Source of the DNA: Spongiivirga citrea
Lineage (GTDB): Bacteria > Bacteroidota > Bacteroidia > Flavobacteriales > Flavobacteriaceae
Direction of reading: 5' to 3'
NCBI RefSeq assembly: GCF_010671565.1
Contig: NZ_JAABOQ010000005.1
Location: forward strand, 310,001 to 374,000
Length of the DNA stretch: 64,000 bases
Shown: piece by piece, positions 17,283 to 28,128 of the stretch
Layout of the letters: each line of letters opens with the position of its first letter
Position numbering within the stretch: position 1 is the stretch's first letter
Translations under genes and position numbers: made by a program
Notes under the pieces: generated by a model
Seen by the model: only the letters and a program-made list of their open reading frames with translations
What the model was told of the DNA's origin: nothing
Database searches by the model: none

Positions 17283-19457
17283 GTGAAAAATATAGTTGGA
17301 TTTATGAAAAGGAATTATAAAGTGCTAACCACTATGGTTTTATGCGCCACGATTTTTTGTGGATGTACGTTCGGTAATGCTAAAAGTTTTGACAATCCTG
17401 ACAAGGATAAATTACTAATAGAACTGATTACTTATGTGATCGATCAGTTGCATTTTAATCCAGGAGACATCAATGACGAGTTCTCGGAAAACGTTTATAT
17501 GAACTACATCCAAGGCCTGGATCCGTACAAACGTTATTTCAGAAAATCGGATATTGAAGAGTTTGAAAAGTATAAATTTCAATTAGACGACCAATTCAAA
17601 AAGTCGGAAATCACCTTTTTTAATTTAACGCATGAACGCTTAGAGCAGCGTATTGAGGAAGCAAAAGAACTGTATCCTAAAGTGCTTAGTAAATCATTTG
17701 ATTTTTCTAAAAATGAGACCTACAATAGTGATACTGAAAAGCTTCCTTATGCAAAAAATAAGAGAGAATTAGTCGAAAGATGGAGAAAACAATTAAAGTT
17801 TTCTGCACTAAGTGTATATGATTCTGAATTAAAATTAGATGAAACCAAGCTTAAGGATGACGTTAAATACAAAGTAAGAAGCAAGAAAGAATTAGAAAAA
17901 GAGGCGAGAGAATCTGTAAAAAAGAGCATCACTGATAATTTTGATAATCTTGATGATTTAGAGCGAAAAGATTGGTTTTCAGTTTACTTAAATGCAGTTG
18001 TTTTGGAATTTGATCCACATACCTTCTACTTTTCACCAGAAGATAAAGATCGATTTGATACAAGTATGTCGGGCAAGCTGGAAGGAATTGGTGCGCGTCT
18101 TCAAAAAAGAAACAGTAATATCAATATTATTGAAGTAATTTCTGGAGGTCCTGCTTGGAGAGGAAATGAAGTCGAGTCTGGAGACATTATACTTAAAGTA
18201 CGCCAAACCGATGAAAATTTACCAGTAGATGTAGTTGGTATGAGACTGGACGATGCTGTAAAATTAATCAAAGGTCCTAAAGGAACTCAAGTAGAGTTAA
18301 CACTCAAGAAAAAGATTGACGGTAGCATCAAAAATGTAATGATCACTCGCGATGTGGTTGAGCTTGAAGAAGCTTATGCAAAGACGAGTATGGTTAATAA
18401 GGGAAATAAGAAATATGGAGTAATCAATCTTCCTAAATTTTATATCGATTTTAAAGATTACGGCGAACGCAATGCAGCAACAGATGTAGCGAAAGAGATT
18501 GAGCGTTTGAAAAAGCAAGGCATGGACGGATTAGTTCTAGACCTTCGTGGAAACGGTGGCGGATCGTTGAAAACTGTGGTTGATATGGCAGGTCTTTTTA
18601 TTAAGAAGGGGCCAATAGTACAAGTAAAATCCACTGGCGAGCGTAAAGAAGTTTTAAAGGATGAAGATGCTCGCATCCAATGGGATGGTCCTTTGGTAAT
18701 TTTAGTAAATGAGCTTTCGGCATCAGCATCTGAAATTTTAGCCGCTGCAATGCAAGATTATAAACGTGCGGTAATAATTGGTAGCCAACAGACCTATGGA
18801 AAAGGCACAGTACAAAATGTGGTAGATCTTAATAGAATCGTTAGCAACAATACTTTAGGTGATGTAGGTGCGATGAAAGTAACTACACAAAAGTTTTACC
18901 GAATTAATGGAGGTTCTACGCAGTTAGAAGGCGTGAAAAGTGATGTGGTTGTTCCAGATCGATATACATACATTAATGTAGGTGAAAAAGATCAAGACAA
19001 TCCATTACCATGGGATAAAATAGACGCAGCTTCATACAGGCCTTGGAATGACTATATCGATCTTGAACGAGTAGTTGGTAGTAGTAAGGAGCGCATGGCG
19101 AAAAGCAATCATTTTAAGTTGATCGACGAACAAGCCAAATGGATTAGTGAGCAGCGTGATGATTCTAGTTTCCCGCTTAACTATGACGATTATCTTAACG
19201 AAGCAAAGAAAAATAAAGAATTTACAAAGCGTTTTGAGGCTTTGTCAGAGTATAAAAACAATCTTACATTCAACTCATTACCATATGAAATTGAGGCAAT
19301 GAAAAAAGATAGTGTTTTAGCTGATAAGAGAGAACGCTGGCACAAGGCACTAGCCCGTGATGCCTATATTGAAGAGGCGCTCAACGTATTAGAAGACCTT
19401 AAAATAGATTACCTAAATAGAAAGAATAGAAAATTAGCCGATATCAATAAAGGCTAA
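17283..19457 (+). CDS. S41 carboxy-terminal processing protease (Tsp/Prc-like)
   Basis: A 724-residue periplasmic protease of the Tsp/Prc type. After an N-terminal helical domain comes a PDZ domain (about residues 250-350, with GPAWRGNEVESGDIILKVRQ) and the S41 catalytic core, with Ser481 in LSASASEI and Lys507 in YGKGTVQ (numbering from the GTG). A C-terminal DUF3340-like helical tail follows. The first start is GTG; ATG at 17304 gives a cleaner signal sequence, MKRNYKVLTTMVLCATIFCGC, and may be the true start. The FCGC string could be a lipobox. It likely degrades or matures envelope proteins. Confidence 0.93.
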   Translation: MKNIVGFMKRNYKVLTTMVLCATIFCGCTFGNAKSFDNPDKDKLLIELITYVIDQLHFNPGDINDEFSENVYMNYIQGLDPYKRYFRKSDIEEFEKYKFQLDDQFKKSEITFFNLTHERLEQRIEEAKELYPKVLSKSFDFSKNETYNSDTEKLPYAKNKRELVERWRKQLKFSALSVYDSELKLDETKLKDDVKYKVRSKKELEKEARESVKKSITDNFDNLDDLERKDWFSVYLNAVVLEFDPHTFYFSPEDKDRFDTSMSGKLEGIGARLQKRNSNINIIEVISGGPAWRGNEVESGDIILKVRQTDENLPVDVVGMRLDDAVKLIKGPKGTQVELTLKKKIDGSIKNVMITRDVVELEEAYAKTSMVNKGNKKYGVINLPKFYIDFKDYGERNAATDVAKEIERLKKQGMDGLVLDLRGNGGGSLKTVVDMAGLFIKKGPIVQVKSTGERKEVLKDEDARIQWDGPLVILVNELSASASEILAAAMQDYKRAVIIGSQQTYGKGTVQNVVDLNRIVSNNTLGDVGAMKVTTQKFYRINGGSTQLEGVKSDVVVPDRYTYINVGEKDQDNPLPWDKIDAASYRPWNDYIDLERVVGSSKERMAKSNHFKLIDEQAKWISEQRDDSSFPLNYDDYLNEAKKNKEFTKRFEALSEYKNNLTFNSLPYEIEAMKKDSVLADKRERWHKALARDAYIEEALNVLEDLKIDYLNRKNRKLADINKG

Positions 19458-19465
19458 GCCAGTTT

Positions 19466-20575
19466 ATGACGCAAAAATCTAAGTCGTTAACATCATTAGC
19501 GCTCCAAAAATTTAAAAAGAATTTTTGGGGCGTTTTGAGTTTTTGGTATATCGTTTTGATTGGTTTTATTGCAATTTTCGCCTATGTTATTGCTCCAGAT
19601 GATACTTCTAATGCTAACCAAATGCATTTAAGTATTCATTCTAAGAAACCAGGATTTGAAGTAACCATGCTTAAAATTCCCTTAGAACAGGAGCTATCTT
19701 CCTCTTTTTTTTCTGATCTGCTATTTGGAAAAAAGTCCGCTTATTCTGAGACACCGATAACATCGTATAGTTTCGCTAATGACACTTTACAAATTGTAGA
19801 ATATGCATCTGATGGATTGGACGGGATTAAAAAATCAATTCCTTTTTCTAAATTTTCAAATGCCAGTTCCTCTGAAGAAATTGAAGCGGCTTTTATTTCA
19901 AAACAACGTTTTCTACTAGGTACCGATAAATATGGTCGTGATCTTTTAAGTCGAATGTTTATTGGAGCTCGTATTTCATTTTTCATAGGTTTTATTGCCG
20001 TTTTTATTTCATTGATAATCGGAATTACAATGGGATCACTAGCGGGGTATTTTGGAGGAAAGGTAGATACCGCGATTATGTTTATTATTAATGTTGCTTG
20101 GTCTATCCCCACTTTATTATTGGTTATTGCAATTACACTAGCAATTGGGAAAGGATTTTGGCAAGTGTTCATTGCAGTCGGACTCACCATGTGGGTTGAG
20201 GTTGCCAGAGTAGTACGCGGTCAAATAATGAGTGCAAAGCAATTACAATATGTTACTGCTGCCCGAGCTTTGGGTTATACTGATTTTAGAATCATCTCTA
20301 GACACATTTTACCAAATGTTATGGCTCCCGTGATCGTTATTGCTGCTGCCAATTTTGCGGGCGCGATTTTAATTGAAAGCGGACTCAGTTTTTTAGGAAT
20401 CGGTGCACAACCACCAACGCCTAGTTGGGGTGGAATGATAAAGGATCACTATAATTATATCATCCTTGGGAAACCTTATTTGGCAGTTATTCCAGGGTTG
20501 GCAATTATGAGTCTAGTAATGGCATTTATGTTAATTGGGAATGCGTTGCGAGATGCCTTAGACGTAAAAGCTTAA
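19466..20575 (+). CDS. DppC/OppC-like ABC transporter permease
   Basis: A 369-residue inner-membrane permease of the peptide/nickel uptake type. It has an N-terminal helix, an extended periplasmic region (about 55-150) and a BPD_transp_1 domain with five further helices. The OppC-type motif GTDKYGRDLLSRMFIGARIS is at about 152-171, and the cytoplasmic EAA loop reads AARALGYTDFRIISRHILPN. The gene starts eight bases after the S41 protease. No DppB, ATPase or binding protein is nearby, so its partners must be elsewhere in the genome. Confidence 0.9.
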   Translation: MTQKSKSLTSLALQKFKKNFWGVLSFWYIVLIGFIAIFAYVIAPDDTSNANQMHLSIHSKKPGFEVTMLKIPLEQELSSSFFSDLLFGKKSAYSETPITSYSFANDTLQIVEYASDGLDGIKKSIPFSKFSNASSSEEIEAAFISKQRFLLGTDKYGRDLLSRMFIGARISFFIGFIAVFISLIIGITMGSLAGYFGGKVDTAIMFIINVAWSIPTLLLVIAITLAIGKGFWQVFIAVGLTMWVEVARVVRGQIMSAKQLQYVTAARALGYTDFRIISRHILPNVMAPVIVIAAANFAGAILIESGLSFLGIGAQPPTPSWGGMIKDHYNYIILGKPYLAVIPGLAIMSLVMAFMLIGNALRDALDVKA

Positions 20576-20576
20576 T

Positions 20577-21383
20577 ATGGATAGAAAAAAAATATACACA
20601 TTAATCGCTTTAGCGATTGCAGTCGGAGTTTACTTTTTTGAAGCCTATCAAAAAGATTCAGAAAGTGAAGCGGTTATTCAACAGGGTGAAACAGTAAAAA
20701 GAGATACAAACACTAATTATTTGCCGACATCTACAACTGGACAAATAGTGCACCATGAAGGCTACTCATTATCGTATAATGAGCAGCATGAACAAGCCGA
20801 ATGGGTGGCATACGAGTTAAAGAAAAAACACCTTTCGCAAAACGAATTTAAACGCCCATATTTTGAGGTTGATCCTGCTGTAAGAAGTGGAGCAGCACAT
20901 TGGCGTAATTATAAAAAGTCGGGATATGATCGTGGTCATTTATGCCCAGCAGGCGACAGACGATATAGCAAAGATGCCTTTAATGAGACTTTTTTGACGT
21001 CTAATATTAGTCCGCAAGAACATCGTTTTAATTCTGGTATTTGGAATGATCTAGAAAAGAAAACACGCTATTGGGCAAAAAGATATGACGGCGTATATGT
21101 TATAACAGGTGGTATTCTAAAAGGGAAAATGAAAACAATCGGCGATGAAGACGTTTCCGTTCCTAATTCATTTTATAAAATCATTTATGATCGGTCTAAT
21201 AGCAATCCGAAAATGATTGCATTTTTGATTCCTCATAAAGATTCTAATAAGCCTTTAAAAGAGTTCGTCGTTACCGTTGACCAGATCGAGTCGTTAACTG
21301 GCATTGATTTTTTCCCCGAAATGGAGAATACACTTGAAGAAAAAATGGAATCCATTAATCAAGCAAATCGCTGGAAGTTTTAA
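20577..21383 (+). CDS. DNA/RNA non-specific endonuclease (NUC family)
   Basis: A 268-residue secreted or membrane-anchored nuclease of the beta-beta-alpha-metal type, like Serratia nuclease. An N-terminal helix (residues 5-19) is followed by the catalytic DRGH motif at residues 118-121 (His121 is the general base) in YDRGHLCPAGDRRYS, and the metal-binding Asn region NISPQEHRFNSGIWNDLE. It probably degrades external nucleic acid for nutrients. It starts one base after the permease gene, so the two are coupled. Confidence 0.92.
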   Translation: MDRKKIYTLIALAIAVGVYFFEAYQKDSESEAVIQQGETVKRDTNTNYLPTSTTGQIVHHEGYSLSYNEQHEQAEWVAYELKKKHLSQNEFKRPYFEVDPAVRSGAAHWRNYKKSGYDRGHLCPAGDRRYSKDAFNETFLTSNISPQEHRFNSGIWNDLEKKTRYWAKRYDGVYVITGGILKGKMKTIGDEDVSVPNSFYKIIYDRSNSNPKMIAFLIPHKDSNKPLKEFVVTVDQIESLTGIDFFPEMENTLEEKMESINQANRWKF

Positions 21384-21396
21384 GTAAAAGTATTGA

Positions 21397-21520
21397 CCTG
21401 CGAGGTTTTGCAAATCTTGTAAGTCTTGTTTTATATATTTCCATACCATTATTAAGATTTTGAGTTAAATCTATAAGGAGCATAAATACTCGCCCCTCCC
21501 ATAAGGGAGCACCTGGCTGG
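21397..21520. repeat. degenerate repeat-like intergenic DNA before mutS
   Basis: The string GACCTGCGAGGTTTTGCAAATC and the palindrome-like CCCTCCCATAAGGGAG (from 21493) resemble worn copies of short intergenic repeats common in flavobacteria; the second is similar in style to the elements at 31575 and 60521. No gene is seen here. Confidence 0.35.
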
Positions 21521-21606
21521 TTAGAATGATGAAAACTCTGAATAACTTCCTTTTAAAAAACCTTAAATAAATAGTACATTCGTTGCCTACCAAAACTGTT
21601 TTTTAA

Positions 21607-24219
21607 TTGGCAACTAAAAGTAAAAAGGTCACTCCTTTAATGCAGCAATACAACACTATTAAGGCGAAATATCCTGATGCGATGTTGTTGTTTCGTGTAG
21701 GTGATTTTTACGAGACTTTTGGTGAAGATGCCGTTAAGGCAGCGGGTATTTTAGGCATTGTTCTGACAAACAGAAATAACGGTGGTGAACGAACGGAGTT
21801 AGCTGGTTTTCCGCACCACTCTTTGAATACCTATCTGCCTAAATTGGTAAAGGCAGGACAACGGGTAGCTATTTGTGATCAGTTGGAAGACCCTAAGCAA
21901 ACTAAAAAGATAGTAAAACGCGGGGTGACCGAGTTGGTAACTCCAGGAGTCGCATTAAATGATGAGGTTTTACAGGCTAAGAACAACAACTTCTTATGCG
22001 CTGTTCATTTTGGGAAAAAGCAAATCGGAATTTCATTTCTAGACGTTTCAACTGGCGAGTTTTTAACTGCTCAAGGCCAAGCTGAATATATCGATAAGTT
22101 ATTACAGAATTTCACTCCGAGTGAAGTGCTTGTTTCCAAGCAACAGAAACTTCATTTTAATGAGGTTTTTGGTAAAGATCATCATACTTTTTTTCTTGAA
22201 GATTGGGTCTATCAAACGGACTATGCCAATGAGACTTTAAATACTCATTTTAATACTAAAACGCTTAAAGGATTTGGTATTGATCATTTATTAGAAGGTA
22301 TTATCGCTTCAGGAGCGGCCTTGCATTATCTGTCAGAAACCCAGCATAACAAGCTTCAGCATATTACAGCAATAAACCGTATTGCTGAGGATGAGTATGT
22401 CTGGATGGATCGATTTACGATCAGAAATTTAGAGCTTTATAATCCTAATGCTGTAAATGCGGTTACACTTTTAAGTGTTATTGATAAAACGATTTCCGCA
22501 ATGGGTGGTCGCCTGCTGAAACGTTGGCTGGCATTACCACTTAAAAACGCAGAGAAAATTAAGTCTCGGCATGAGGTTGTTCAATATCTAAAGGATGAGA
22601 ATTCGTTACTGCTTAAATTTCAACATCAGATAAAACAAATTGGAGACATAGAGCGACTTATTTCTAAGATAGCAACTGCTAAGGTGAGTCCGCGAGAGGT
22701 GATTCAATTAAAAAATAGCTTAGAAGCCATTGTGCCCATTAAGCAATTGGCTGCGAATGCAAAAAATGAATCTTTAAAGATCATTGGAGAGAAAATACAA
22801 GCATGCGATTCACTTAGAGCCAAAATAAAAGAGACTTTGAGTGAAGATGCCCCAGTTAATATATTAAAAGGGAGCACTATTGCTGAGGGATTTTCTAGGG
22901 AGTTAGATGAGCTTCGCGGATTAGCATTTTCAGGGAAAGATTATCTGGATAAAATGCTGGCTAGAGAAAGTGAGGCAACGGGAATTGCATCGCTTAAAAT
23001 AGCATCAAACAACGTATTTGGTTACTATATAGAGGTTAGAAATAGCCACAAAGATAAAGTTCCTGAAGGGTGGATTCGTAAACAAACTTTGGTTAATGCT
23101 GAACGTTATATTACTGAAGAATTAAAAGAATATGAAGCCAAAATTCTAGGTGCTGAAGAAAAGATTTTGGCTCTAGAGCAACAATATTTTAATCAGTTGG
23201 TGAACTGGATGCATGAGTTTATCCAACCAGTGCAGCAGAACGCAGCTTTGATTGGACAGCTAGATTGCTTATGCGGATTTGCTCAATTAGCAGGGGAAAG
23301 CAATTATATATACCCTACGATTGATGAGTCTTACGAATTGGATATAAAGAACGGAAGACACCCAGTTATTGAAAAACAGCTTCCTCCAGGGGAAGCCTAT
23401 ATCGCAAATGATGTTTTTCTAGATCGTGAAAGCCAACAGATTATCATGATCACCGGGCCTAATATGTCGGGTAAATCGGCGATTTTAAGACAAACGGCCT
23501 TAATTGTACTGTTAGCACAAATAGGAAGTTTTGTTCCTGCCGATGAGGTGAAAATGGGATTGATCGATAAGATTTTTACCCGAGTAGGAGCAAGCGATAA
23601 TATCTCGATGGGCGAATCGACCTTTATGGTAGAGATGAATGAAACGGCTAGCATCTTGAATAATATTTCAAAGCGGAGTCTTGTTTTATTAGATGAAATA
23701 GGCCGAGGTACTAGTACATACGATGGTATATCAATCGCATGGGCTATAAGCGAATATTTACACGAACACCCTGCAAAAGCAAAAACGCTTTTTGCGACGC
23801 ATTATCACGAGCTCAATGAAATGAAGGACACGTTTAGCCGAATCAAGAACTACAATGTGTCAGTTAAGGAGTTAAAAGATAATGTCCTCTTCCTTCGAAA
23901 ATTGATGGCTGGAGGTAGCGAGCACAGTTTTGGTATTCATGTGGCTAAAATGGCAGGAATGCCTCAACAAGTGTTGAATCGAGCGAATAAAATCCTTAAG
24001 AAACTAGAGAAATCGCATTCCTCAGAAGAACTAACGGATAAAGTGAAAACCTTATCAGATAATGAAATGCAATTGAGCTTTTTTCAGTTAGACGATCCAC
24101 TTTTAGAAGAAATTAAAGACGAGATTTTAACTACGGACATTGACACCTTAACTCCAGTCGAAGCTTTAATGAAATTAAATGAGATCAAGCGGATGTTGGT
24201 AAAGAAGAAAAAGGCTTAG
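21607..24219 (+). CDS. mutS: DNA mismatch repair protein MutS
   Basis: An 870-residue MutS that recognises mismatches and recruits MutL. The mismatch-reading Phe-x-Glu motif is F34-Y35-E36 ([11 protein letters not shown]). The ATPase domain has Walker A at 617-624 (GPNMSGKS), the Walker B region [15 protein letters not shown] and the ATHYHEL segment. The chosen start is TTG because the residues after it ([15 protein letters not shown]) match the usual flavobacterial N-terminus; the next ATG (21640) would remove 11 residues. It ends three bases before a convergent gene. Confidence 0.96.
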   Translation: MATKSKKVTPLMQQYNTIKAKYPDAMLLFRVGDFYETFGEDAVKAAGILGIVLTNRNNGGERTELAGFPHHSLNTYLPKLVKAGQRVAICDQLEDPKQTKKIVKRGVTELVTPGVALNDEVLQAKNNNFLCAVHFGKKQIGISFLDVSTGEFLTAQGQAEYIDKLLQNFTPSEVLVSKQQKLHFNEVFGKDHHTFFLEDWVYQTDYANETLNTHFNTKTLKGFGIDHLLEGIIASGAALHYLSETQHNKLQHITAINRIAEDEYVWMDRFTIRNLELYNPNAVNAVTLLSVIDKTISAMGGRLLKRWLALPLKNAEKIKSRHEVVQYLKDENSLLLKFQHQIKQIGDIERLISKIATAKVSPREVIQLKNSLEAIVPIKQLAANAKNESLKIIGEKIQACDSLRAKIKETLSEDAPVNILKGSTIAEGFSRELDELRGLAFSGKDYLDKMLARESEATGIASLKIASNNVFGYYIEVRNSHKDKVPEGWIRKQTLVNAERYITEELKEYEAKILGAEEKILALEQQYFNQLVNWMHEFIQPVQQNAALIGQLDCLCGFAQLAGESNYIYPTIDESYELDIKNGRHPVIEKQLPPGEAYIANDVFLDRESQQIIMITGPNMSGKSAILRQTALIVLLAQIGSFVPADEVKMGLIDKIFTRVGASDNISMGESTFMVEMNETASILNNISKRSLVLLDEIGRGTSTYDGISIAWAISEYLHEHPAKAKTLFATHYHELNEMKDTFSRIKNYNVSVKELKDNVLFLRKLMAGGSEHSFGIHVAKMAGMPQQVLNRANKILKKLEKSHSSEELTDKVKTLSDNEMQLSFFQLDDPLLEEIKDEILTTDIDTLTPVEALMKLNEIKRMLVKKKKA

Positions 24220-24222
24220 GTT

Positions 24223-25023
24223 TCACCTTTCTAAATTATTTAAAACTCGATATTCAGTACTTTTATATTTCAAGAATTTCCATACCTCCCAAGTACTTTT
24301 AATTTTTGTAATGGAATCGAAACTAGGATCTTCTTCGCAGAAAAAATAGAAATCATATATTCTGTATTTCGGAATTTGTAGCTCTTTGACTACTAAGGAA
24401 TCACCTAAGGCTAGATAATAAGATTGGTATTCTGAATCTTTCTTTTCTTGTTTCACTCTTCTTTTCATTCGAGCAGTTCTCCCGCTAATTGCATTTATAA
24501 TAGGGTCTAATTTTACAGAGGTTAACCTGAAATCCCATGTTCGGGCAGTATAGAATTTTCTTTCATTTTGCGTTTTTCTTTTAACATGAGCATTAGGAAT
24601 GCCAGAATTTGCAGCGGTAGGTAGTTTAGGTAAATTTAAATTTCCCATATCATTAATTAAATATCCTGATAAGTTGTTTGGGGTGACAATGACTTCTTTT
24701 AATTCAATTGAGTTTTCAGCGATTAAAATTTTTGTGATTTTCTGATTAATAATAAGAGTGTCAATAACTATTTTTTTCTTAAACTGAATTGAAGAGAGTA
24801 GTAAAGTATCTCCAATTTTAGCATGTATGCTGAAAAGACCTTTTTTGTTAGTTATTGTCGCTTTTTTTTGAGTTAAATTAAGAATGTGAATATTAGAAAC
24901 TTCGACACTGTCCTTTGAGAACACCTTCCCAATAATCAGATTTTCTTCTAATTCCTGAGCATAAAAAACTGAGGTGAAAAAAGTCAGAAATAAGAATATA
25001 ACCTTTTTATTAGGTAGGGCCAT
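24223..25023 (-). CDS. secreted carboxypeptidase-regulatory-like domain protein
   Basis: A 266-residue exported protein. A signal peptide (about residues 1-22, ending FYAQ) is followed by a CarboxypepD_reg-like beta-sandwich (about 28-110; IIGKVFSKDSVEVSNIHILNL, then KGLFSIHAKIGDTLLLSS). The C-terminal half is basic and unrecognised. Proteins of this type in Bacteroidota are often outer-membrane associated, resembling the plug-side domain of SusC/TonB receptors without the barrel. The precise role is unknown. Its 3' end is three bases from the mutS stop. Confidence 0.8.
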   Translation of the reverse strand: MALPNKKVIFLFLTFFTSVFYAQELEENLIIGKVFSKDSVEVSNIHILNLTQKKATITNKKGLFSIHAKIGDTLLLSSIQFKKKIVIDTLIINQKITKILIAENSIELKEVIVTPNNLSGYLINDMGNLNLPKLPTAANSGIPNAHVKRKTQNERKFYTARTWDFRLTSVKLDPIINAISGRTARMKRRVKQEKKDSEYQSYYLALGDSLVVKELQIPKYRIYDFYFFCEEDPSFDSITKIKSTWEVWKFLKYKSTEYRVLNNLER

Positions 25024-25126
25024 GTATATACTTTTGGTTAGAAAGTTAAGATTTTATCGCATTCAACAATCTTATAAACAACGATTTAATAATATATTAA
25101 GATAAATGCAGATACCCGTTCTAAGA

Positions 25127-25187
25127 ATGAGGTCCAGATACAATTTTTCTTTCGTGTCTCAGAAAAATCATTCGACCTGACACTTGA
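25127..25187 (-). repeat. dispersed intergenic repeat copy (minus)
   Basis: Read on the minus strand it gives GTGTCAGGTCGAATGATTTTT, a variable middle, then AAAAATTGTATCTGGACC, matching the element at 12191-12310, 55263 and 59882. It lies between two minus-strand genes. Confidence 0.65.
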
Positions 25188-25216
25188 TAAAATTTATAAA
25201 ATATTGTGTTCTTCAG

Positions 25217-27508
25217 CTAGACTTTCTCTACCGTCACAACTATCGACTTACTAATCGGCGTATTACTTTTGTCCGCAAAATGGTTATAAGGCACCAACAC
25301 GTTTGTTTCTGGAAAATAAGAAGCTAGATTGCCTTTTGGAATATCATAAGGAATCACCAAAAAATTGACCGCCTCACGAACCGTATCATTATAATTACTT
25401 TTTAGATTGATGACATCTAATTTTTGTAATCCGCGTTGTTTCATGTCATCTTTATTCATAAATACAACACGACGTTCGTTTTTTATACCACGATATCGAT
25501 CATCTAATCCGTAAATAGTGGTGTTAAATTGATCATGAGATCGAATAGTCATTAAGATAAATTCGTCTTCATTTATTTGGTGGTCTGGTAATTTGCACGC
25601 GCTAAACTGGGCTTTGCCATTAGGTAACTTGCTAAAATCGAGATTGCGTACATTATTTGGTAGGTAAAAACCACTGCCTTCAGATTCTTTGCTAAGTCCT
25701 TTAAAAGCGGTAATGATTTCTTCGATTTTCTCTCGGATTAAATCATAGTCCATTCCTAGGGTTTTCCAATCGACAACATGATTTCCATTAAAGTAAGCAT
25801 CCGCTATACCTCCAACAATTTCAGGTTCACTTTTTAATTGGTCAGATGCTGGTTTTAAAAGTCCTTTAGAGCGATGCACTTTTCCCATGCTATTCTCAAC
25901 AGTGAAGAAACGCTGCTTACCGTCCTTAGTATCTTTTTCGGATCGGCCTAAAGTGGGTAGAATCAAAGCTGTTTTTCCCGTAATTAAATGGCTTCGGTTA
26001 AGCTTCGTGCTTATCTGTACAGTAAGTGAACAATTCTGGAGTGCTTGGGCTGCATAGTTGGTATCGGCAACTGCTGATAAGAAGTTCCCACCTAATGCGA
26101 TAAAAACATTAGCTTTTTTATCATGCATGGCCTTGATGCAATGAACAGTATCTAATCCTTCTTTTTCTGGTGGATCGAAATTCAATGTTTTTTTGATAGC
26201 GCTATTCAGTTGAGGTGAAACATGATGCATAATTCCAACACTGCGATCTCCTTGAACATTACTATGACCACGAACTGGACAAGTACCCGATCCTGGTTTG
26301 CCCAAGCTACCTTTTAACAGAAGCAAGTTGACACATTCTTTAATGTTTTCTACACCATTTTTATGCTGTGTAAGTCCCATTGCCCAGCATATAATAATCC
26401 TGTTTTTAGTAGCTAGAAGCTCAACTGCTTTATCAATTTCTGCTTCTGGAACTCCGCATAATTCTAACAATTGTTCGTCTGAATTCTGATCGAGATCATG
26501 TAAAACGGAATCATAACCTGAGGTATATGTAGAAATGAAATCATGATCAAAAACGCCTTTATTTTCCTTGTCAAGCGCAGCTAATTTTTTAATGATCAAC
26601 TTTAAAAGGGATACATCTTGATTTATTTTTACCTGAAGATGAATATCCGTTAACTGAGTCCCAGAACCAATAAATCCGCCAATTTCTTGCGGGTTTTTGA
26701 ATCGTATTAATCCAGCTTCTGCAAGTGGGTTGATACTAATGATATGTCCACCATTTCTTTTACATTTTTCTAAGGCGGTAAGCATTCTGGGATGATTGGT
26801 TCCCGGATTTTGTCCCATGACAATAATCACTTCAGCTTGATCAAAATCTTCCAATTTTACCGATCCTTTTCCTATACCTAAAGTTTCGCCCAATGCTACA
26901 CCACTAGATTCATGACACATATTTGAGCAGTCGGGCATATTGTTGGTGCCGAAAGCCCGCACGAATAATCCGTATAAAAAAGCGGCTTCGTTACTCGATC
27001 GTCCTGAAGTATAAAAAATGGCTTCGTCGGGATTACTTAATTGATGCAGTTCATTAGCAATTAGTTTAAATGAATCTTCCCACGAAATCGGTTCATAATA
27101 TAGACTTCCTTCTTTTAGGATCATGGGCTCTGTTAATCGGCCAGATTTTCCAATCTCATAATCTGTCCAATTTGAGAGTTCCTCAACCGAGTGTTTAGAA
27201 AGAAAATTGGCATCCACTTTTTTTGTTGTGGCTTCTTCTGCTAATGCTTTTGCGCCATTCTCGCAATATTCCGCAACCTTGGATGGTTTAACCGGATCGG
27301 GCCACGCGCAGCCAGGGCAATCAAAACCATCTTTTTGATTCATTTTTGCCAAAGCGCCCATCGATCTGGTGACTCCCATTTCTTTAAAAGTATGTTTTAA
27401 AGCAACTGTTACCCCGGCTAATCCAGCGGCATATTGACTAGGTTCGCTTAAGACGATTCCCGTAAAAGTGGTTGGTCCAGTAACGGAAGTTTTTCGGTTA
27501 TTGATCAT
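25217..27508 (-). CDS. YdeP/FdhF-family molybdopterin oxidoreductase
   Basis: A 763-residue molybdopterin-dependent oxidoreductase of the YdeP type, related to formate dehydrogenase alpha subunits. The N-terminal motif FDCPGCAWPDP is typical of YdeP; the usual CxxC..CxxxC 4Fe-4S pattern of true FdhF is not seen. The molybdopterin domain includes FYTSGRSSNEAAFLYGLFVR, MCHESSGVALGETLG and VMGQNPGTNHPRML; a dinucleotide-binding C-terminal domain follows (from about 640, MTIRSHDQFNTTIYG). Substrate is unknown; YdeP was linked to acid resistance in E. coli. No cofactor genes such as fdhD are adjacent. Confidence 0.9.
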   Translation of the reverse strand: MINNRKTSVTGPTTFTGIVLSEPSQYAAGLAGVTVALKHTFKEMGVTRSMGALAKMNQKDGFDCPGCAWPDPVKPSKVAEYCENGAKALAEEATTKKVDANFLSKHSVEELSNWTDYEIGKSGRLTEPMILKEGSLYYEPISWEDSFKLIANELHQLSNPDEAIFYTSGRSSNEAAFLYGLFVRAFGTNNMPDCSNMCHESSGVALGETLGIGKGSVKLEDFDQAEVIIVMGQNPGTNHPRMLTALEKCKRNGGHIISINPLAEAGLIRFKNPQEIGGFIGSGTQLTDIHLQVKINQDVSLLKLIIKKLAALDKENKGVFDHDFISTYTSGYDSVLHDLDQNSDEQLLELCGVPEAEIDKAVELLATKNRIIICWAMGLTQHKNGVENIKECVNLLLLKGSLGKPGSGTCPVRGHSNVQGDRSVGIMHHVSPQLNSAIKKTLNFDPPEKEGLDTVHCIKAMHDKKANVFIALGGNFLSAVADTNYAAQALQNCSLTVQISTKLNRSHLITGKTALILPTLGRSEKDTKDGKQRFFTVENSMGKVHRSKGLLKPASDQLKSEPEIVGGIADAYFNGNHVVDWKTLGMDYDLIREKIEEIITAFKGLSKESEGSGFYLPNNVRNLDFSKLPNGKAQFSACKLPDHQINEDEFILMTIRSHDQFNTTIYGLDDRYRGIKNERRVVFMNKDDMKQRGLQKLDVINLKSNYNDTVREAVNFLVIPYDIPKGNLASYFPETNVLVPYNHFADKSNTPISKSIVVTVEKV

Positions 27509-27636
27509 AGTTTAAATTTCGGTAAATAGATGATTTAATCAAACTGTTTTAATGCTTTTATTTTGTTAATGTGCTGATGAATAGGTAGGGTATTGGTTGG
27601 TGTAATTGTCTTATTTATAACCCAATACTCGAAATT

Positions 27637-28122
27637 ATGAAAGCGCTACTATGTTATTTGATTCTACTTTTTGGTTGTTTATGTTCTTTCGCGCAAACTT
27701 CAATTGTTAAACAAAATGATATCATTCTAGAAGTAAATGATGAAATGTCAAAAACTGGCGATCGTTGTTTTGTAAAAGAAAATGATCTTGTGATGGCTTC
27801 TAAAGTGCATTTAGAAATTGAGGGCTTAGATCGCTCGACCTATCAAAATGTAATTATTCTAGCGTCAATAAAGCAAATTCAATCTAGTTTGAGTAAACTA
27901 CATAAAAGCAGATTTTTTAATGAGAAATCGCAGGAATTATCGCATGTGTTTTTCAAAACTAGTATTCAGTTAGGTGAAGAAACAAAACACTATCATTTTA
28001 AATTTCCAATAGAAGAGCTAGCAAAAATAGATAACTACAAGAATCCTAATGCCCTTTTTGATCATATCATTGCGCATAATAATATGGTGAGTAAAGAGAA
28101 AGTCAAAAAACAATCAGTTTAG
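27637..28122 (+). CDS. small secreted protein of unknown function
   Basis: A 161-residue exported protein with a signal peptide (about residues 1-20, LLFGCLCSFAQ). The mature part is mixed charged and contains the segment GDRCFVKENDLVMASKVHLEIEG-like beta strands and a helical region. I recognise no family. It is a single gene, transcribed away from the molybdoenzyme and closed by a strong terminator. Confidence 0.75.
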   Translation: MKALLCYLILLFGCLCSFAQTSIVKQNDIILEVNDEMSKTGDRCFVKENDLVMASKVHLEIEGLDRSTYQNVIILASIKQIQSSLSKLHKSRFFNEKSQELSHVFFKTSIQLGEETKHYHFKFPIEELAKIDNYKNPNALFDHIIAHNNMVSKEKVKKQSV

Positions 28123-28128
28123 AAAACA

